DNA of 64,000 bases, from positions 3,601,001 to 3,665,000 of the forward strand of contig CP050293.1 of the NCBI GenBank assembly GCA_014189435.1. Direction: 5' to 3'. Each line of letters starts with the position of its first letter. Position 1 is the stretch's first letter. This document shows, in pieces, positions 55,916-64,000 of this stretch. The notes under the pieces are model-generated. The model ran no database searches. It was not told the origin of the DNA and saw only the letters and a list, made by a program, of their open reading frames with translations. This stretch comes from Mesorhizobium loti (lineage in GTDB: Bacteria > Pseudomonadota > Alphaproteobacteria > Rhizobiales > Rhizobiaceae). The position numbers and the translations under genes were made by a program.

Positions 55916-57061
55916 ATGAACATTAAGAGCCTTCTCCTCGGCTCCGCTGCGGCCCTGATCGCAGTTTCCGGTGCGCGCGCCGCCGACGCCGTCGTCGTCG
56001 CCGAGCCGGAACCCGCTGAATACGTCAAGATTTGCGACGTCTACGGCGCTGGCTACTTCTACATCCCCGGCACCGAGACCTGCCTGCGCATCGGCGGCTA
56101 TGTCCGCTACGACATCGGCGTCGGCGATCACGGCACCAACGATGGCGTCAACAACGTCCCGGATCACATGAATTCCGGTGACACCAACGACACCTACTAC
56201 AAGCAGGCCCGCTTCACGCTGAAGACCTGGACCGGCCAGGAAACCGAACTTGGCACCTTGAAGACCTACACCGAAACCCGTTTCAACTTCGGCAACAACA
56301 CCGGCGACTATGCTCTTGGCGGCGACAACTGGCAGGGACACAACAAGGACGTCTCGCTGAACTTCGCCTGGATCCAGCTCGGTGGCCTGCGCGTCGGTAA
56401 GGACGAATCGGCCTTCGATACGTTCATCGGCTACGCCGGCAACGTCATCCAGGATACGATTGTCCCTTACGGCGGCTTCGATACCAACGTGATCCAGTAC
56501 TACTTCGACGCCGGCAACGGCTTCTCGGCAGTGGTCTCTCTCGAAGAAGGTTACGGCGACTACTCGATCGACAGCTATGTTCCGCATGTCGTCGGTGGCG
56601 TGAAGTGGACGCAGGGCTGGGGCGCGATCACCGGCGTTGTCTCGTATGACAGCAACTACGAAGAAGTCGCTGGCAAGGTTCGCCTGGACGTGAACGTCAA
56701 CGACGCACTGTCGCTGTTCGTCATGGGCGGCTACGGCTCCGACGACAACCTCGGCGATGGCCCCCTTGTCGGGGCTGGCGGCCGCGGCTTCTACAAGCAG
56801 TGGGGCGGCAACTGGGCGGTGTGGGGCGGTGGCACCTACAAGTTCAACGAGAAGACCTCGTTCAACACCCAGGTATCGTATGATGACTGGAAGAACCTCG
56901 GCATTGCGGCGAACATCGCCTATGACGTCGTTCCCGGCTTCACGGTCACGGCCGAAGTCGACTACCAGAACGTCGGCAGTGACGACCCTGCGAAGGGTTG
57001 GTTCGGCGCCGACAAGAAGAGCAACATCGGCGGTATCCTCCGCTTCCAGCGCTCCTTCTAA
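55916..57061 (+). CDS. Omp2/RopA-type porin 3
   Basis: This 381-residue outer-membrane porin has the same signal peptide and N-terminal barrel sequence as porin 2 and ends LRFQRSF like porin 1. In the second half (GRGFYKQWGGNWAVWGGGTYKF) it resembles porin 1 more than porin 2, which suggests mosaic exchange. Its upstream region is short (148 bp after the tRNA) and lacks the leader blocks of porins 1 and 2; homology to porin 2 starts about 14 bp before the ATG. Confidence 0.94.
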   Translation: MNIKSLLLGSAAALIAVSGARAADAVVVAEPEPAEYVKICDVYGAGYFYIPGTETCLRIGGYVRYDIGVGDHGTNDGVNNVPDHMNSGDTNDTYYKQARFTLKTWTGQETELGTLKTYTETRFNFGNNTGDYALGGDNWQGHNKDVSLNFAWIQLGGLRVGKDESAFDTFIGYAGNVIQDTIVPYGGFDTNVIQYYFDAGNGFSAVVSLEEGYGDYSIDSYVPHVVGGVKWTQGWGAITGVVSYDSNYEEVAGKVRLDVNVNDALSLFVMGGYGSDDNLGDGPLVGAGGRGFYKQWGGNWAVWGGGTYKFNEKTSFNTQVSYDDWKNLGIAANIAYDVVPGFTVTAEVDYQNVGSDDPAKGWFGADKKSNIGGILRFQRSF

Positions 57062-57086
57062 CAGACATCGCTTCGGCGAGATCGAA

Positions 57087-57115
57087 AACCCGGCGGGCAA
57101 CCGCCGGGTTTTTTT
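57087..57115 (+). terminator. intrinsic terminator of porin 3
   Basis: AACCCGGCGG-gcaa-CCGCCGGGTT is a perfect 10-bp stem with a 4-base loop, followed by TTTTT. It lies 25 bp after the stop codon. Confidence 0.93.
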
Positions 57116-57455
57116 AGGACCTTATGCGACCATTACACGTGGTGCCGCAGTTCGCTGTCTTACCTTTGGTTCGGCATCAACAGCGAAGGTCGCGGACGCA
57201 TTGCCGCAAAGTTCGTTGGCAAATTTCGGAATTGGATTAGCCGACCGTGAACTATCCGCAAGCCATTGATCTGGCATGTTGATTGATGCGAATAGCGGCT
57301 TTGGAATTGCAGGATTGGCGGTATTTTGGCGCCGTTTTCTTGCAAATCGGTTTGCGATTCCCTTGTGCCGCGGAGCGTGTTTCACTCGGTTCAGCGGCGG
57401 CGAATCGAGGGGACGGCGAATGTCCCTGTGCCCACCACGCTGAAGCGCTCCAAGG
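57116..57455. other. 340-bp region without a recognisable gene
   Basis: No gene with a family motif was seen. The GC content is lower and more uneven than in neighbouring coding sequence, and the right-hand end runs into a transposase fragment. It may be degraded insertion-sequence DNA. Confidence 0.4.
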
Positions 57456-57662
57456 GGTGGCCAGTTCGCCCTGCATGCAAAAGCACTGCCCGGCAATCCC
57501 TATGACGGCCACACGCTGGCAAGCGTCATCCCCGACATGGAAAAGACCAACGGCAACGAGATCGGCCGTATCCTCGCCGACGCCGGCTACCGCGGCCACA
57601 ACGCACCGCAGAGCCACAAGTTCAGGGTCTTCACCGCCGGCCGGAAGTCGGTCGCCGCTTAG
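57456..57662 (+). mobile_element. C-terminal fragment of an IS5-type transposase
   Basis: The frame reads GGQFALHAKALPGNPYDGHTL and, further on, IGRILADAGYRGHNAPQ. The GNPYDGHTL and AGYRGHN stretches are hallmarks of the DDE region of IS5-family transposases. The N-terminal two thirds are absent, and the frame closes with TAG at 57660-57662, after an unusual basic end. No inverted terminal repeats were found around it. It is a dead remnant, 27 bp from the sulfotransferase stop. Confidence 0.75.
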
Positions 57663-57688
57663 GGGCCGGATTGTTCACGGTCGACGGA

Positions 57689-59356
57689 TTATTTGTCCGC
57701 CAGGTCGCCCAACGCATCAATCAGCGGCTGAATTTCGTTTTCATAATTCTTCCAGCGCTTGACCGACGATGTATAGATCGGTTGACGAACCTGCCAGCGG
57801 CTGGGCGTGTTGACAGAACCATCCCTGTCGAAAAAGCGCAGACAGGCATCATCCCAAGGCAGCCCGAGATAATCTATCAGGCGGCGCGACTGCGCTTCCT
57901 GATCCTCGACCAGCGTTTCGTAGCGATTTTCGAAGATAAGGCCTGGAAAAACCTCGTTCCAATGGCGCATCAGTCGGTCATACTCGCGATAGTACAGGCC
58001 TAATTTCCGCAAGTCGGTATTGTAGCTGTGTCCTTTGTTGAAGCTCTGGACAAAGCAAGAGACGCAATTGTCGATGGCGTCACGGCGGCAATGAATGATG
58101 CGCGCGTTGGGAAAGAGAAGGCCGATAAGGCCGATCATTTCAAAATTGTGCGGCATCTTGTCCACCACGCGAAGCGCGGCAGGCGCCCGCTCCCGCAAAT
58201 ACGACAGATGTTCTTCCGCCAGCGTTCTGGACAGGTCTTGCGTGATCGACATGACCGGCCGTCTCAAATCTCCGGCCGATGAGGTTTTAAGGCCGATTGC
58301 ATTGGCGACCCGCCTTAATTTGTTAAGCTCGCCTGCCCCATGAACATCGGGATGGCTGGCGCAGATCTGTTCCGTGAGCGTTGTGCCCGACCGCGGCATG
58401 CCGACCACGAACACAGGCACTTCGGAAGGATTTCCATAACCGGCCCTGGCCGCCAGAAAGTCCGGCGTGAAGGTTTCAATCAGGGAGTCGACCCAGCGGC
58501 GATACAGAACGATATCGAAGGTGTAGCCGGAGGCCCGTTTCGCCCGGTTGAAATGGTCGAATGCCTCACTGTAGCGCTTGAGGTCGTTCAGTACCTTGCC
58601 GGCAGCGTGATGGAGCTTGTAAGCACCGTCCGGATCAAGCTTGGGATTGCCGAGTTCACGCAGGATGGATTGGAGTTCCTCCGGCTCTTCGGTGAATTTT
58701 TTCGTCTGCACAAGGTCGTTGTAGGCAGCCGGCACATCGATGCGACGTCCGATTGCTTGTTTCAGACAGGCGGCGGCCTCATCCATGCGCCCCAGGCCGC
58801 TGAGCGCGCTGGCCAGCCCCGCCCGCACTTTGGGATGATCGCGGTTGATCTTGAGCGCCTTCTCGTAAAGCGGCAAAGCCATGTCGGGTTTGTCAAACTT
58901 GGTGTAGGCGCGCCCCAGTGCACAAAGCACCTCGATAAGGCCGGGCTGCAGTTCCAAGGCATACAGCATATGCCTGATGGCTGGCGAATATTCGCTGACC
59001 TTCACATAGGCCTCGCCCAGGCTGAGGTGGTAGTATGGGTTTTCAGGTTCCTCGCCGACCGCCCGCGCGAAATATCGCAAGGCCATCTCGTCATCGTAAC
59101 GCTGGTATAGGGTCCCCAAGATGTACAGAGCGAGCGGATGGTTTGGCGTGCGCGCCAGAACCCGAAGGCACAGGTCCTGAGCCTCGTCGAGCCGCTCGGC
59201 CTGCTGAAGGGCATAGGCCTGTTTCAGCAGCGCTTCGTCGGCCTGCGCACGAGCGTTTCCTTGATTCACTATCGGCTTCAGTGTCGGCCCCTTCGCTTTC
59301 GGCGCGGGTCCGGGCTTGATGTGCTTTGACCAAGCAGGCGGGAGACGGTTGTTCAT
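57689..59356 (-). CDS. TPR-sulfotransferase fusion protein
   Basis: This 555-residue protein has five or more tetratricopeptide repeats at about 35-240 (ALYILGTLYQRYDDEMALRYF, LCALGRAYTKFDKPDMALPL). The sulfotransferase domain has the PAPS-binding loop GMPRSGTTLTEQI (about 317-329), and IIHCRRDAIDNCVSCF forms the 3'-phosphate site. It would transfer sulfate to an unknown acceptor, perhaps a glycan or protein. It stands alone, next to an IS fragment. Confidence 0.88.
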   Translation of the reverse strand: MNNRLPPAWSKHIKPGPAPKAKGPTLKPIVNQGNARAQADEALLKQAYALQQAERLDEAQDLCLRVLARTPNHPLALYILGTLYQRYDDEMALRYFARAVGEEPENPYYHLSLGEAYVKVSEYSPAIRHMLYALELQPGLIEVLCALGRAYTKFDKPDMALPLYEKALKINRDHPKVRAGLASALSGLGRMDEAAACLKQAIGRRIDVPAAYNDLVQTKKFTEEPEELQSILRELGNPKLDPDGAYKLHHAAGKVLNDLKRYSEAFDHFNRAKRASGYTFDIVLYRRWVDSLIETFTPDFLAARAGYGNPSEVPVFVVGMPRSGTTLTEQICASHPDVHGAGELNKLRRVANAIGLKTSSAGDLRRPVMSITQDLSRTLAEEHLSYLRERAPAALRVVDKMPHNFEMIGLIGLLFPNARIIHCRRDAIDNCVSCFVQSFNKGHSYNTDLRKLGLYYREYDRLMRHWNEVFPGLIFENRYETLVEDQEAQSRRLIDYLGLPWDDACLRFFDRDGSVNTPSRWQVRQPIYTSSVKRWKNYENEIQPLIDALGDLADK

Positions 59357-59472
59357 GATATCTGGCTAGCAAAAAGAGCCGCAGGAATCCAGCGTCGCGG
59401 ATCTGCCTCACGGCAACTTGCACCGGCCAGACGGGCGCGCTAGCAAGAAGGCCCTTTTCAAGCGAGTTTCCC

Positions 59473-60585
59473 ATGCGCCAGCGCCCTCCCCTCACGCCGC
59501 TCGTCGATGCGCTTCCGTCGACCGTGCCCTTCGTCGGCCCCGAAGCGCAGGAGCGCGAACGTGGCCGCGCTTTCCGTGCCCGCATCGGCGCCAATGAGAG
59601 CAGTTTTGGGCCTTCGCCGCGCGTCATCGCCCGCATGGCCGAGATCGCCCGCGACATGTGGATGTATTGCGACCCCGACAATTTCGATCTGAAGGTGGCG
59701 GTCGCCGCGCATCATGGCGTGAAGGCCGAGAACGTCGTTGTCGGCGAAGGCATCGATGGCCTGCTCAGCCTGGTGGCGCGCATGTATGTGGCGCCTGGCG
59801 ATGCCGTGGTCACATCGCTCGGCGCCTATCCGACCTTCAACTTCCACATTGCCGGTGTCGGCGGGCGGCTGGTCACCGTTCCCTATGAGAACGACAGGGA
59901 AAGCCTGGACGGTCTGCTCGCGGCGGTGCGCAAGGACAAGGCACCACTGGTCTATCTCTCCAATCCGGACAATCCGATGGGCAGCTGGTGGGAGGCGGGC
60001 GAACTCATCGCCTTCATCGAAGCGCTGCCGGAAACCACCATGCTGGTGCTCGACGAGGCCTATGGCGAACTGGGCCCGGCCTTGGCGCTGCCGCCGATCG
60101 ATATCTCGCGGCCAAACGTCATCCGCATGCGCACCTTCTCGAAGGCTTATGGGCTGGCCGGCATACGCTGTGGCTATGCGGTGGCCGAGGCTCAGGTGAT
60201 CCGCGACTTCGAGAAGATCCGCAACCATTACGGCGTCAGCCGCATGGCGCAGATCGCCGGCATCGAGGCGCTTGCCGATCAGGACTATCTCAGGAGCGTG
60301 GTGGCGCGGGTCGCCGCCGGTCGCCGGCGCATCTCAGGGATAGCCGAGGTGAACGGGCTGAAGCCACTGGCGTCGGCAACCAACTTCGTCACCATCGACT
60401 GTGGTGGCGATGGCGCCTTCGCGCTGAAAGTGTTGCAGGGCCTGCTGTCACGCGACGTGTTCATCCGCAAGCCGATGGTGCCGGTGCTCGACCGCTGCAT
60501 CCGCGTCAGCGTCGGCCTCGATCACGAGCTCGATATTTTTGCCGAGGAACTTCCCGGTGCTTTGGCGGCAGCGCGGGGGAATTAG
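59473..60585 (+). CDS. PLP-dependent aminotransferase (HisC-like)
   Basis: This 370-residue fold-type I aminotransferase has PLP-lysine Lys224 in TFSKAYGLAGIRCGY, YLSNPDNPMGSW and VLDEAYGEL. It is closest to histidinol-phosphate or aromatic aminotransferases. No his genes are nearby, so a role in histidine synthesis is not supported by context. Confidence 0.87.
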   Translation: MRQRPPLTPLVDALPSTVPFVGPEAQERERGRAFRARIGANESSFGPSPRVIARMAEIARDMWMYCDPDNFDLKVAVAAHHGVKAENVVVGEGIDGLLSLVARMYVAPGDAVVTSLGAYPTFNFHIAGVGGRLVTVPYENDRESLDGLLAAVRKDKAPLVYLSNPDNPMGSWWEAGELIAFIEALPETTMLVLDEAYGELGPALALPPIDISRPNVIRMRTFSKAYGLAGIRCGYAVAEAQVIRDFEKIRNHYGVSRMAQIAGIEALADQDYLRSVVARVAAGRRRISGIAEVNGLKPLASATNFVTIDCGGDGAFALKVLQGLLSRDVFIRKPMVPVLDRCIRVSVGLDHELDIFAEELPGALAAARGN

Positions 60586-60621
60586 GATACCGCTGGCGCG
60601 CAAACCAGCAGCAAAAGCTGC

Positions 60622-61620
60622 CTACAAATCCATCTCCCAGGTCTGGCCGATCAAATCCTTGCCGAAACTGTGGTGGTGCTCTTCGGAGACCAGCTTGAAG
60701 CCGGCGCGCTCGTAGATCGCGCGCGCCGCGACGAGAATGTCGTTGGTCCACAGCACCAGCCTGATGTAACCGCTGGCGCGGGCCTGGTTCACGCATTCCG
60801 CGACCAGGCGTTTGCCGATGCCAAGCCCGCGCGCCGCCGCCTCGACATGCAGCATCCTCAGCTTGGCCACTTCGTCGTCCTGATGAACCAGGAACACCGC
60901 ACCGGCCGGCTGACCACCGCGTTCGGCGATCCAGCAGAAGTCGCGTCCGGGCACGAAATTGCGGATGAAATCGGCGCCGATCTCGGCGAGCATCGCCTCG
61001 AATTCGATCGTCCAGCCATACTCCTCGGCATAGAGCTGGGCCTGCCGCTGCACGACCCAGCCAACGTCGCCGACGCGATGCGGCCGCAGCGTCACCTCGC
61101 TGTTCTCAGCGGCGGGATCGCCCAGCAATTCCCCCGCCTTGCGCAGGGCGCTGCCCAGTTCCTGCAACCTGTGGTCAGGCAAATTCTCGATGAGCCGTGC
61201 CGTATCGCGATCCGCCGCAGCCTGGAGCCCTGAAAGGGCTGCCTCGCCTCTTGCCGTGAGCGACAGAATCCGCCGGCGCCTGTCGGCCGGATCGGTCCGG
61301 GTCTCGGTCAGGCCCTCGCCGGCGAACTTCCGCAGAATCCGTGTCAGATAAGCGGCATCGACGCGCAGTTGCCTTGATATTTCGGAGGCCGCCGGGCCGT
61401 TCTCCAGCCGGAAAGCCCCGGCCAGGAAACCTCGCTCGCCGGAAATCTCCGCGGAAGCCGGGCTGCTGTGGTGGCCCAGTTCGAACAGCACGCGCGCCTC
61501 GGTCAAGGTGAACGCGCTCTGCGTCAGGGTTTCGTCGAGAAGGCCGACGGTACGGGTGTAGAATCGGTTGAAGTGGCGGATTTGCGCCACCAATGCGTTG
61601 CGTTCGTCCAACATTTGCAT
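60622..61620 (-). CDS. MarR-GNAT fusion protein
   Basis: This 332-residue fusion has an N-terminal MarR-type winged HTH (about 1-150; SEISRQLRVDAAYLTRILRKF, then RRRILSLTARG). A C-terminal GNAT acetyltransferase domain (about 165-332) has the acetyl-CoA loop RGLGIGKRL and ARAIYERAGF. Such fusions could couple gene control with acetylation of a small molecule or protein. They are widespread in proteobacteria, but the substrates are unknown. Confidence 0.9.
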   Translation of the reverse strand: MQMLDERNALVAQIRHFNRFYTRTVGLLDETLTQSAFTLTEARVLFELGHHSSPASAEISGERGFLAGAFRLENGPAASEISRQLRVDAAYLTRILRKFAGEGLTETRTDPADRRRRILSLTARGEAALSGLQAAADRDTARLIENLPDHRLQELGSALRKAGELLGDPAAENSEVTLRPHRVGDVGWVVQRQAQLYAEEYGWTIEFEAMLAEIGADFIRNFVPGRDFCWIAERGGQPAGAVFLVHQDDEVAKLRMLHVEAAARGLGIGKRLVAECVNQARASGYIRLVLWTNDILVAARAIYERAGFKLVSEEHHHSFGKDLIGQTWEMDL

Positions 61621-61780
61621 CCAACTCCCGACAAGGCAGCTCCATTTTCCAAAAATTAGTGGACTGAGTCAACTAATTTTCAAAGCCAGAGAGCCCAGCT
61701 ATTGCGTTGTGCGCGCAATTCTCAGGTTGCATTCCCTGAGCCATGCACCAGATTCCAACGAGACAGGCTTGGAGAGATTC

Positions 61781-62065
61781 ATGGCTGGTCATCGCCGGAA
61801 AGTGCAGGCGCGCGTCTACGGCAATGTGCAAGGCGTCGGCTTCAGACTCTGGGTTCGGAGCGAGGCCACAGGCCTTGGTCTTGCGGGCTGGGTTTGCAAT
61901 GAAGCGGATGGGTCAGTAACGACCCAGATTGCAGGCCTCGATGAAGCGGTCTCGACAATGATCGAGCGCCTCTGGAAAGGGCCGGCCGGGGCTTCGGTTT
62001 CGAAGGTCGACGTCGAGGAGTTGGCCGCCGGGGGCGCTTTCGTCGGGTTCAGGATCGTTGCATGA
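61781..62065 (+). CDS. acyP: acylphosphatase
   Basis: This 94-residue protein has catalytic Arg in the GNVQGVGFRLWVRSEA loop and Asn in GWVCNEADGSV, both intact. It hydrolyses acyl phosphates such as carbamoyl or 1,3-bisphosphoglycerate. The start ATG at 61781 follows gagag; the frame extends upstream without support. Confidence 0.92.
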   Translation: MAGHRRKVQARVYGNVQGVGFRLWVRSEATGLGLAGWVCNEADGSVTTQIAGLDEAVSTMIERLWKGPAGASVSKVDVEELAAGGAFVGFRIVA

Positions 62066-62096
62066 AGGTAGGTTTGGCTCGGCACTTGAATTAATT

Positions 62097-62104
62097 GAAC
62101 GTTC
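62097..62104. promoter_or_regulatory. GAACGTTC palindrome before the TetR gene
   Basis: A perfect 8-bp palindrome lies in an AT-rich context (ttaattGAACGTTCgtttta), 30 bp before the TetR start codon. It could be the operator for autoregulation and for control of the isovaleryl-CoA dehydrogenase gene. Confidence 0.5.
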
Positions 62105-62134
62105 GTTTTATTATTGCCTCGCAAGAGGGCTGAC

Positions 62135-62785
62135 ATGGCACGCACCACCGGATCCGATGGCGAAAAGACCGAAGCGACCATCCGTGAGGCGGCGGTCAAC
62201 CTCATCGCGCGTTTTGGCTACGAGGCGATGTCGATGCGTCAGTTGGCCGCCGAAGTCGGCGTCCAGGCAGCAGCGCTCTACCGCTATTTTCCAACCAAGG
62301 AAGAGCTTCTGTTCACGCTGATGCGCGAGCACATGGAAGGTTTGACCGATGCGTGGGAAGCATCCCGCCCGGTTAGTGCAGATCCCGCGCAGCGGCTCTC
62401 AGCCTATGTCGAAAACCACATCGCTTTTCATATCGAGCGTCGGCACGCCACGCACGTGTCGAACATGGAATTGCGCAGCCTGTCGCCGGAAAGGCTGACA
62501 CAGATCCTGCGCATGCGCACAGCCTACGAAAAGGAGCTGCGCGCCATCCTGCGCGATGGCGCCGAGGCGGGCGTCTTCAGCATCGACGACACCGGACTGA
62601 CGGCGATGGCGCTGATCCAGATGATGACCGGCGTCATCGTCTGGTTTCGGCCGGGCGAACGGCTGTCGATCGGTGAAGTAACGGCGACATATCTTTCAAT
62701 GACAATGCGGCTCGTCGACGCGAAGATCGACGCCTACAGCGCAGCGCGTCCCTTCGGACGCGCAAAGGACGCTGTAGCATTTTGA
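62135..62785 (+). CDS. TetR-family transcriptional regulator
   Basis: This 216-residue regulator has an N-terminal HTH ([42 protein letters not shown]) and a helical ligand domain. It lies directly upstream of isovaleryl-CoA dehydrogenase, so it is probably the regulator of leucine degradation genes, with an acyl-CoA as ligand. ATG at 62135 follows gaggg. Confidence 0.9.
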   Translation: MARTTGSDGEKTEATIREAAVNLIARFGYEAMSMRQLAAEVGVQAAALYRYFPTKEELLFTLMREHMEGLTDAWEASRPVSADPAQRLSAYVENHIAFHIERRHATHVSNMELRSLSPERLTQILRMRTAYEKELRAILRDGAEAGVFSIDDTGLTAMALIQMMTGVIVWFRPGERLSIGEVTATYLSMTMRLVDAKIDAYSAARPFGRAKDAVAF

Positions 62786-62791
62786 TTTCGC

Positions 62792-62835
62792 GCATGATCC
62801 TTTCCGAAAATCGAAGTCGATTTTCGGGGTCATGC
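62792..62835. repeat. short rhizobial palindrome after the TetR gene
   Basis: GCATGA at 62792-62797 and TCATGC at 62830-62835 are the outer arms, and CCGAAAATCG/CGATTTTCGG the inner stem. It lies in the 65 bp between the TetR stop and the next start codon, so it may reduce read-through into the following gene. Confidence 0.8.
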
Positions 62836-62850
62836 GGCAGGAGGAAAAGC

Positions 62851-64000
62851 ATGTACACGAACACGCTCAGCTTCGGGCATGACGAGGAGATCGAGGCGCT
62901 GCGCGACATGGTGCGGCGCTTCGCCCAGGATCGCATCGCGCCGATCGCCGCCGACATCGATCGCTCGAACGAATTCCCGGCGCATCTGTGGGGCGAACTC
63001 GGGGCACTCGGCTTGCTTGGCATCACCGCCGACCCCGATTTCGGCGGCAGCGGCATGGGCTATCTCGCCCATGTGATCGCCGTCGAAGAGATCTCGCGCG
63101 CCTCGGCGTCGGTCGGCCTCTCCTACGGCGCCCATTCCAACCTCTGCGTCAACCAGATCAACCGCTGGGCGACGACGGCGCAGAAGGAAAAATTCCTGCC
63201 GCCACTGTGCTCGGGCGAGCGTGTCGGCGCACTGGCGATGTCGGAATCCGGCGCCGGCTCGGACGTCGTCTCGCTCAAGCTGCGCGCCGAAAAGCGCAAC
63301 GACCGCTATGTGCTCAACGGCACCAAGATGTGGATCACCAACGGGCCGGATGCCGAGACGCTGGTCGTCTATGCCAAGACCGACCCGGAGCGGAAATCGC
63401 GCGGCATCACCGCTTTCATCGTCGAGAAGGCAATGGCCGGGTTTTCCGTGGCGCAAAAGCTCGACAAACTCGGCATGCGTGGCTCCAACACCGGCGAACT
63501 GGTGTTTAGGGATGTCGAGGTGCCCTTCGACAATGTGCTGCATGAGGAAGGGCGAGGCGTCGAAGTGCTGATGTCGGGCCTCGACTATGAGCGCACCGTG
63601 CTCGCCGGCGGCCCGATCGGCCTGATGGCGGCGTGCCTCGACGTCGCGATCCCCTATGTGCATGAGCGCAAGCAGTTCGGCCAGCCGATCGGCGAGTTCC
63701 AGCTGGTGCAAGGCAAACTGGCTGACATGTACACGACGCTGAACGCCGCCCGCGCCTACGTCTATGCCGTCGCCGCTGCCTGCGATCGCGGCCAGACGAC
63801 GCGCAAGGATGCCGCCGGCTGTGTGCTATTTGCAGCCGAGAAGGCGACGCTGATGGCGCTGGACGCCATCCAACTGCTTGGCGGCAATGGCTATATCAAC
63901 GACTATCCCACAGGTCGGCTTTTGCGTGATGCAAAACTCTACGAGATCGGCGCTGGCACCAGCGAAATCCGCCGTTGGCTGATTGGACGGGAAATCATGG
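62851..64000 (+). CDS. ivd: isovaleryl-CoA dehydrogenase (3' end beyond window)
   Basis: This acyl-CoA dehydrogenase acts in leucine breakdown, oxidising isovaleryl-CoA with FAD and passing electrons to ETF. 383 codons are present and the gene probably lacks only a handful at its 3' end, which the window cuts off. It starts [19 protein letters not shown] after a strong gcaggaggaa site. Motifs: [30 protein letters not shown], and [14 protein letters not shown], where Glu247 occupies the position of the catalytic base in IVD. The [13 protein letters not shown] box closes it. A leucine-degradation operon probably continues outside. Confidence 0.93.
   Translation, partial: MYTNTLSFGHDEEIEALRDMVRRFAQDRIAPIAADIDRSNEFPAHLWGELGALGLLGITADPDFGGSGMGYLAHVIAVEEISRASASVGLSYGAHSNLCVNQINRWATTAQKEKFLPPLCSGERVGALAMSESGAGSDVVSLKLRAEKRNDRYVLNGTKMWITNGPDAETLVVYAKTDPERKSRGITAFIVEKAMAGFSVAQKLDKLGMRGSNTGELVFRDVEVPFDNVLHEEGRGVEVLMSGLDYERTVLAGGPIGLMAACLDVAIPYVHERKQFGQPIGEFQLVQGKLADMYTTLNAARAYVYAVAAACDRGQTTRKDAAGCVLFAAEKATLMALDAIQLLGGNGYINDYPTGRLLRDAKLYEIGAGTSEIRRWLIGREIM

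Noticed and set aside
57122..57496. 124-codon minus-strand frame after porin 3
   Set aside because: It has no family motif, covers the porin terminator flank and the transposase fragment, and looks like a chance frame.
59473..60585. Histidinol-phosphate aminotransferase HisC as a firm call
   Set aside because: The fold fits, but no his genes are nearby and the sequence could equally be another aminotransferase, so no symbol was assigned.

Overview
This 64-kb window comes from a GC-rich alphaproteobacterial chromosome, almost certainly a Mesorhizobium or close relative in the Rhizobiales. Three things support this: the conserved order rpoZ / rsh / pyrE / acpS / lepB / rnc / era / recO, the Omp2/RopA-type porins, and GC-rich mosaic palindromes of the RIME type. 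Most of it is ordinary core genome with short operons on both strands. No prophage, CRISPR array, replication origin or rRNA operon was seen.

Layout. 0-6.7 kb: a LysM envelope protein, a LOG-family phosphoribohydrolase, a LysR regulator whose 3' end runs into a 14-copy 8-bp tandem repeat, a small alpha/beta-barrel protein, a CorA/ZntB transporter, a glutathione transferase and RarD. 6.8-12.6 kb: citramalate synthase, proline iminopeptidase, two tandem GFA-type proteins and a VOC protein in a tightly overlapping run, a truncated DUF559 endonuclease cut off next to a RIME-like repeat, and cysS. 13-23.6 kb: SRAP/HMCES protease, Nudix hydrolase, small exported proteins, a dihydroorotase-like protein with an altered metal motif, YgfZ, an HD hydrolase, a PAS-PAS-GGDEF-EAL protein, and a fatty acid desaturase divergent from a LysR gene. 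23.6-28.8 kb: a compact three-gene unit (GNAT/C39-peptidase fusion, RLAN-RimK ATP-grasp ligase, DUF3303), an ECF sigma / anti-sigma pair, and a Phd/PemK-type toxin-antitoxin pair with a clear operator. 28.9-44 kb: a DUF2339 membrane protein, a thioesterase, recO, porin 1, a chimeric ABC-transporter remnant and a phosphotransferase, then era-rnc-lepB-acpS-DUF2062, a VOC protein, pyrE, rsh and rpoZ. 44-51.5 kb: NYN protein, family-5 uracil-DNA glycosylase, a reductase divergent from an HxlR regulator, GH25 lysozyme, smpB, dapA and a lytic transglycosylase. 51.5-57.7 kb is the most plastic part: a RIME-like repeat, a hydrolase, a solitary tyrosine integrase, two porin genes in head-to-head inverted orientation with almost identical 5' ends around a tRNA-Ser(GCU), and a transposase fragment. 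57.7-64 kb: TPR-sulfotransferase, aminotransferase, MarR-GNAT fusion, acylphosphatase, and a TetR regulator followed by isovaleryl-CoA dehydrogenase, which runs off the window.

How the genes work together. The core set covers translation and RNA processing (cysS, smpB, rnc, era), stringent response (rsh), protein export (lepB), lipid cofactor loading (acpS), pyrimidine (pyrE), lysine (dapA) and isoleucine (cimA) synthesis, and DNA repair (recO, SRAP, UDG). The best candidates for something less well described are: the RimK ligase / GNAT-C39 peptidase / DUF3303 unit; the inverted porin pair beside an intact recombinase; the G-quadruplex-prone GGGGAATA array that ends a regulator gene; and the dihydroorotase-like protein in which the first metal-binding histidine is glutamine. 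All functions are inferred from motifs and context; nothing was searched against a database.
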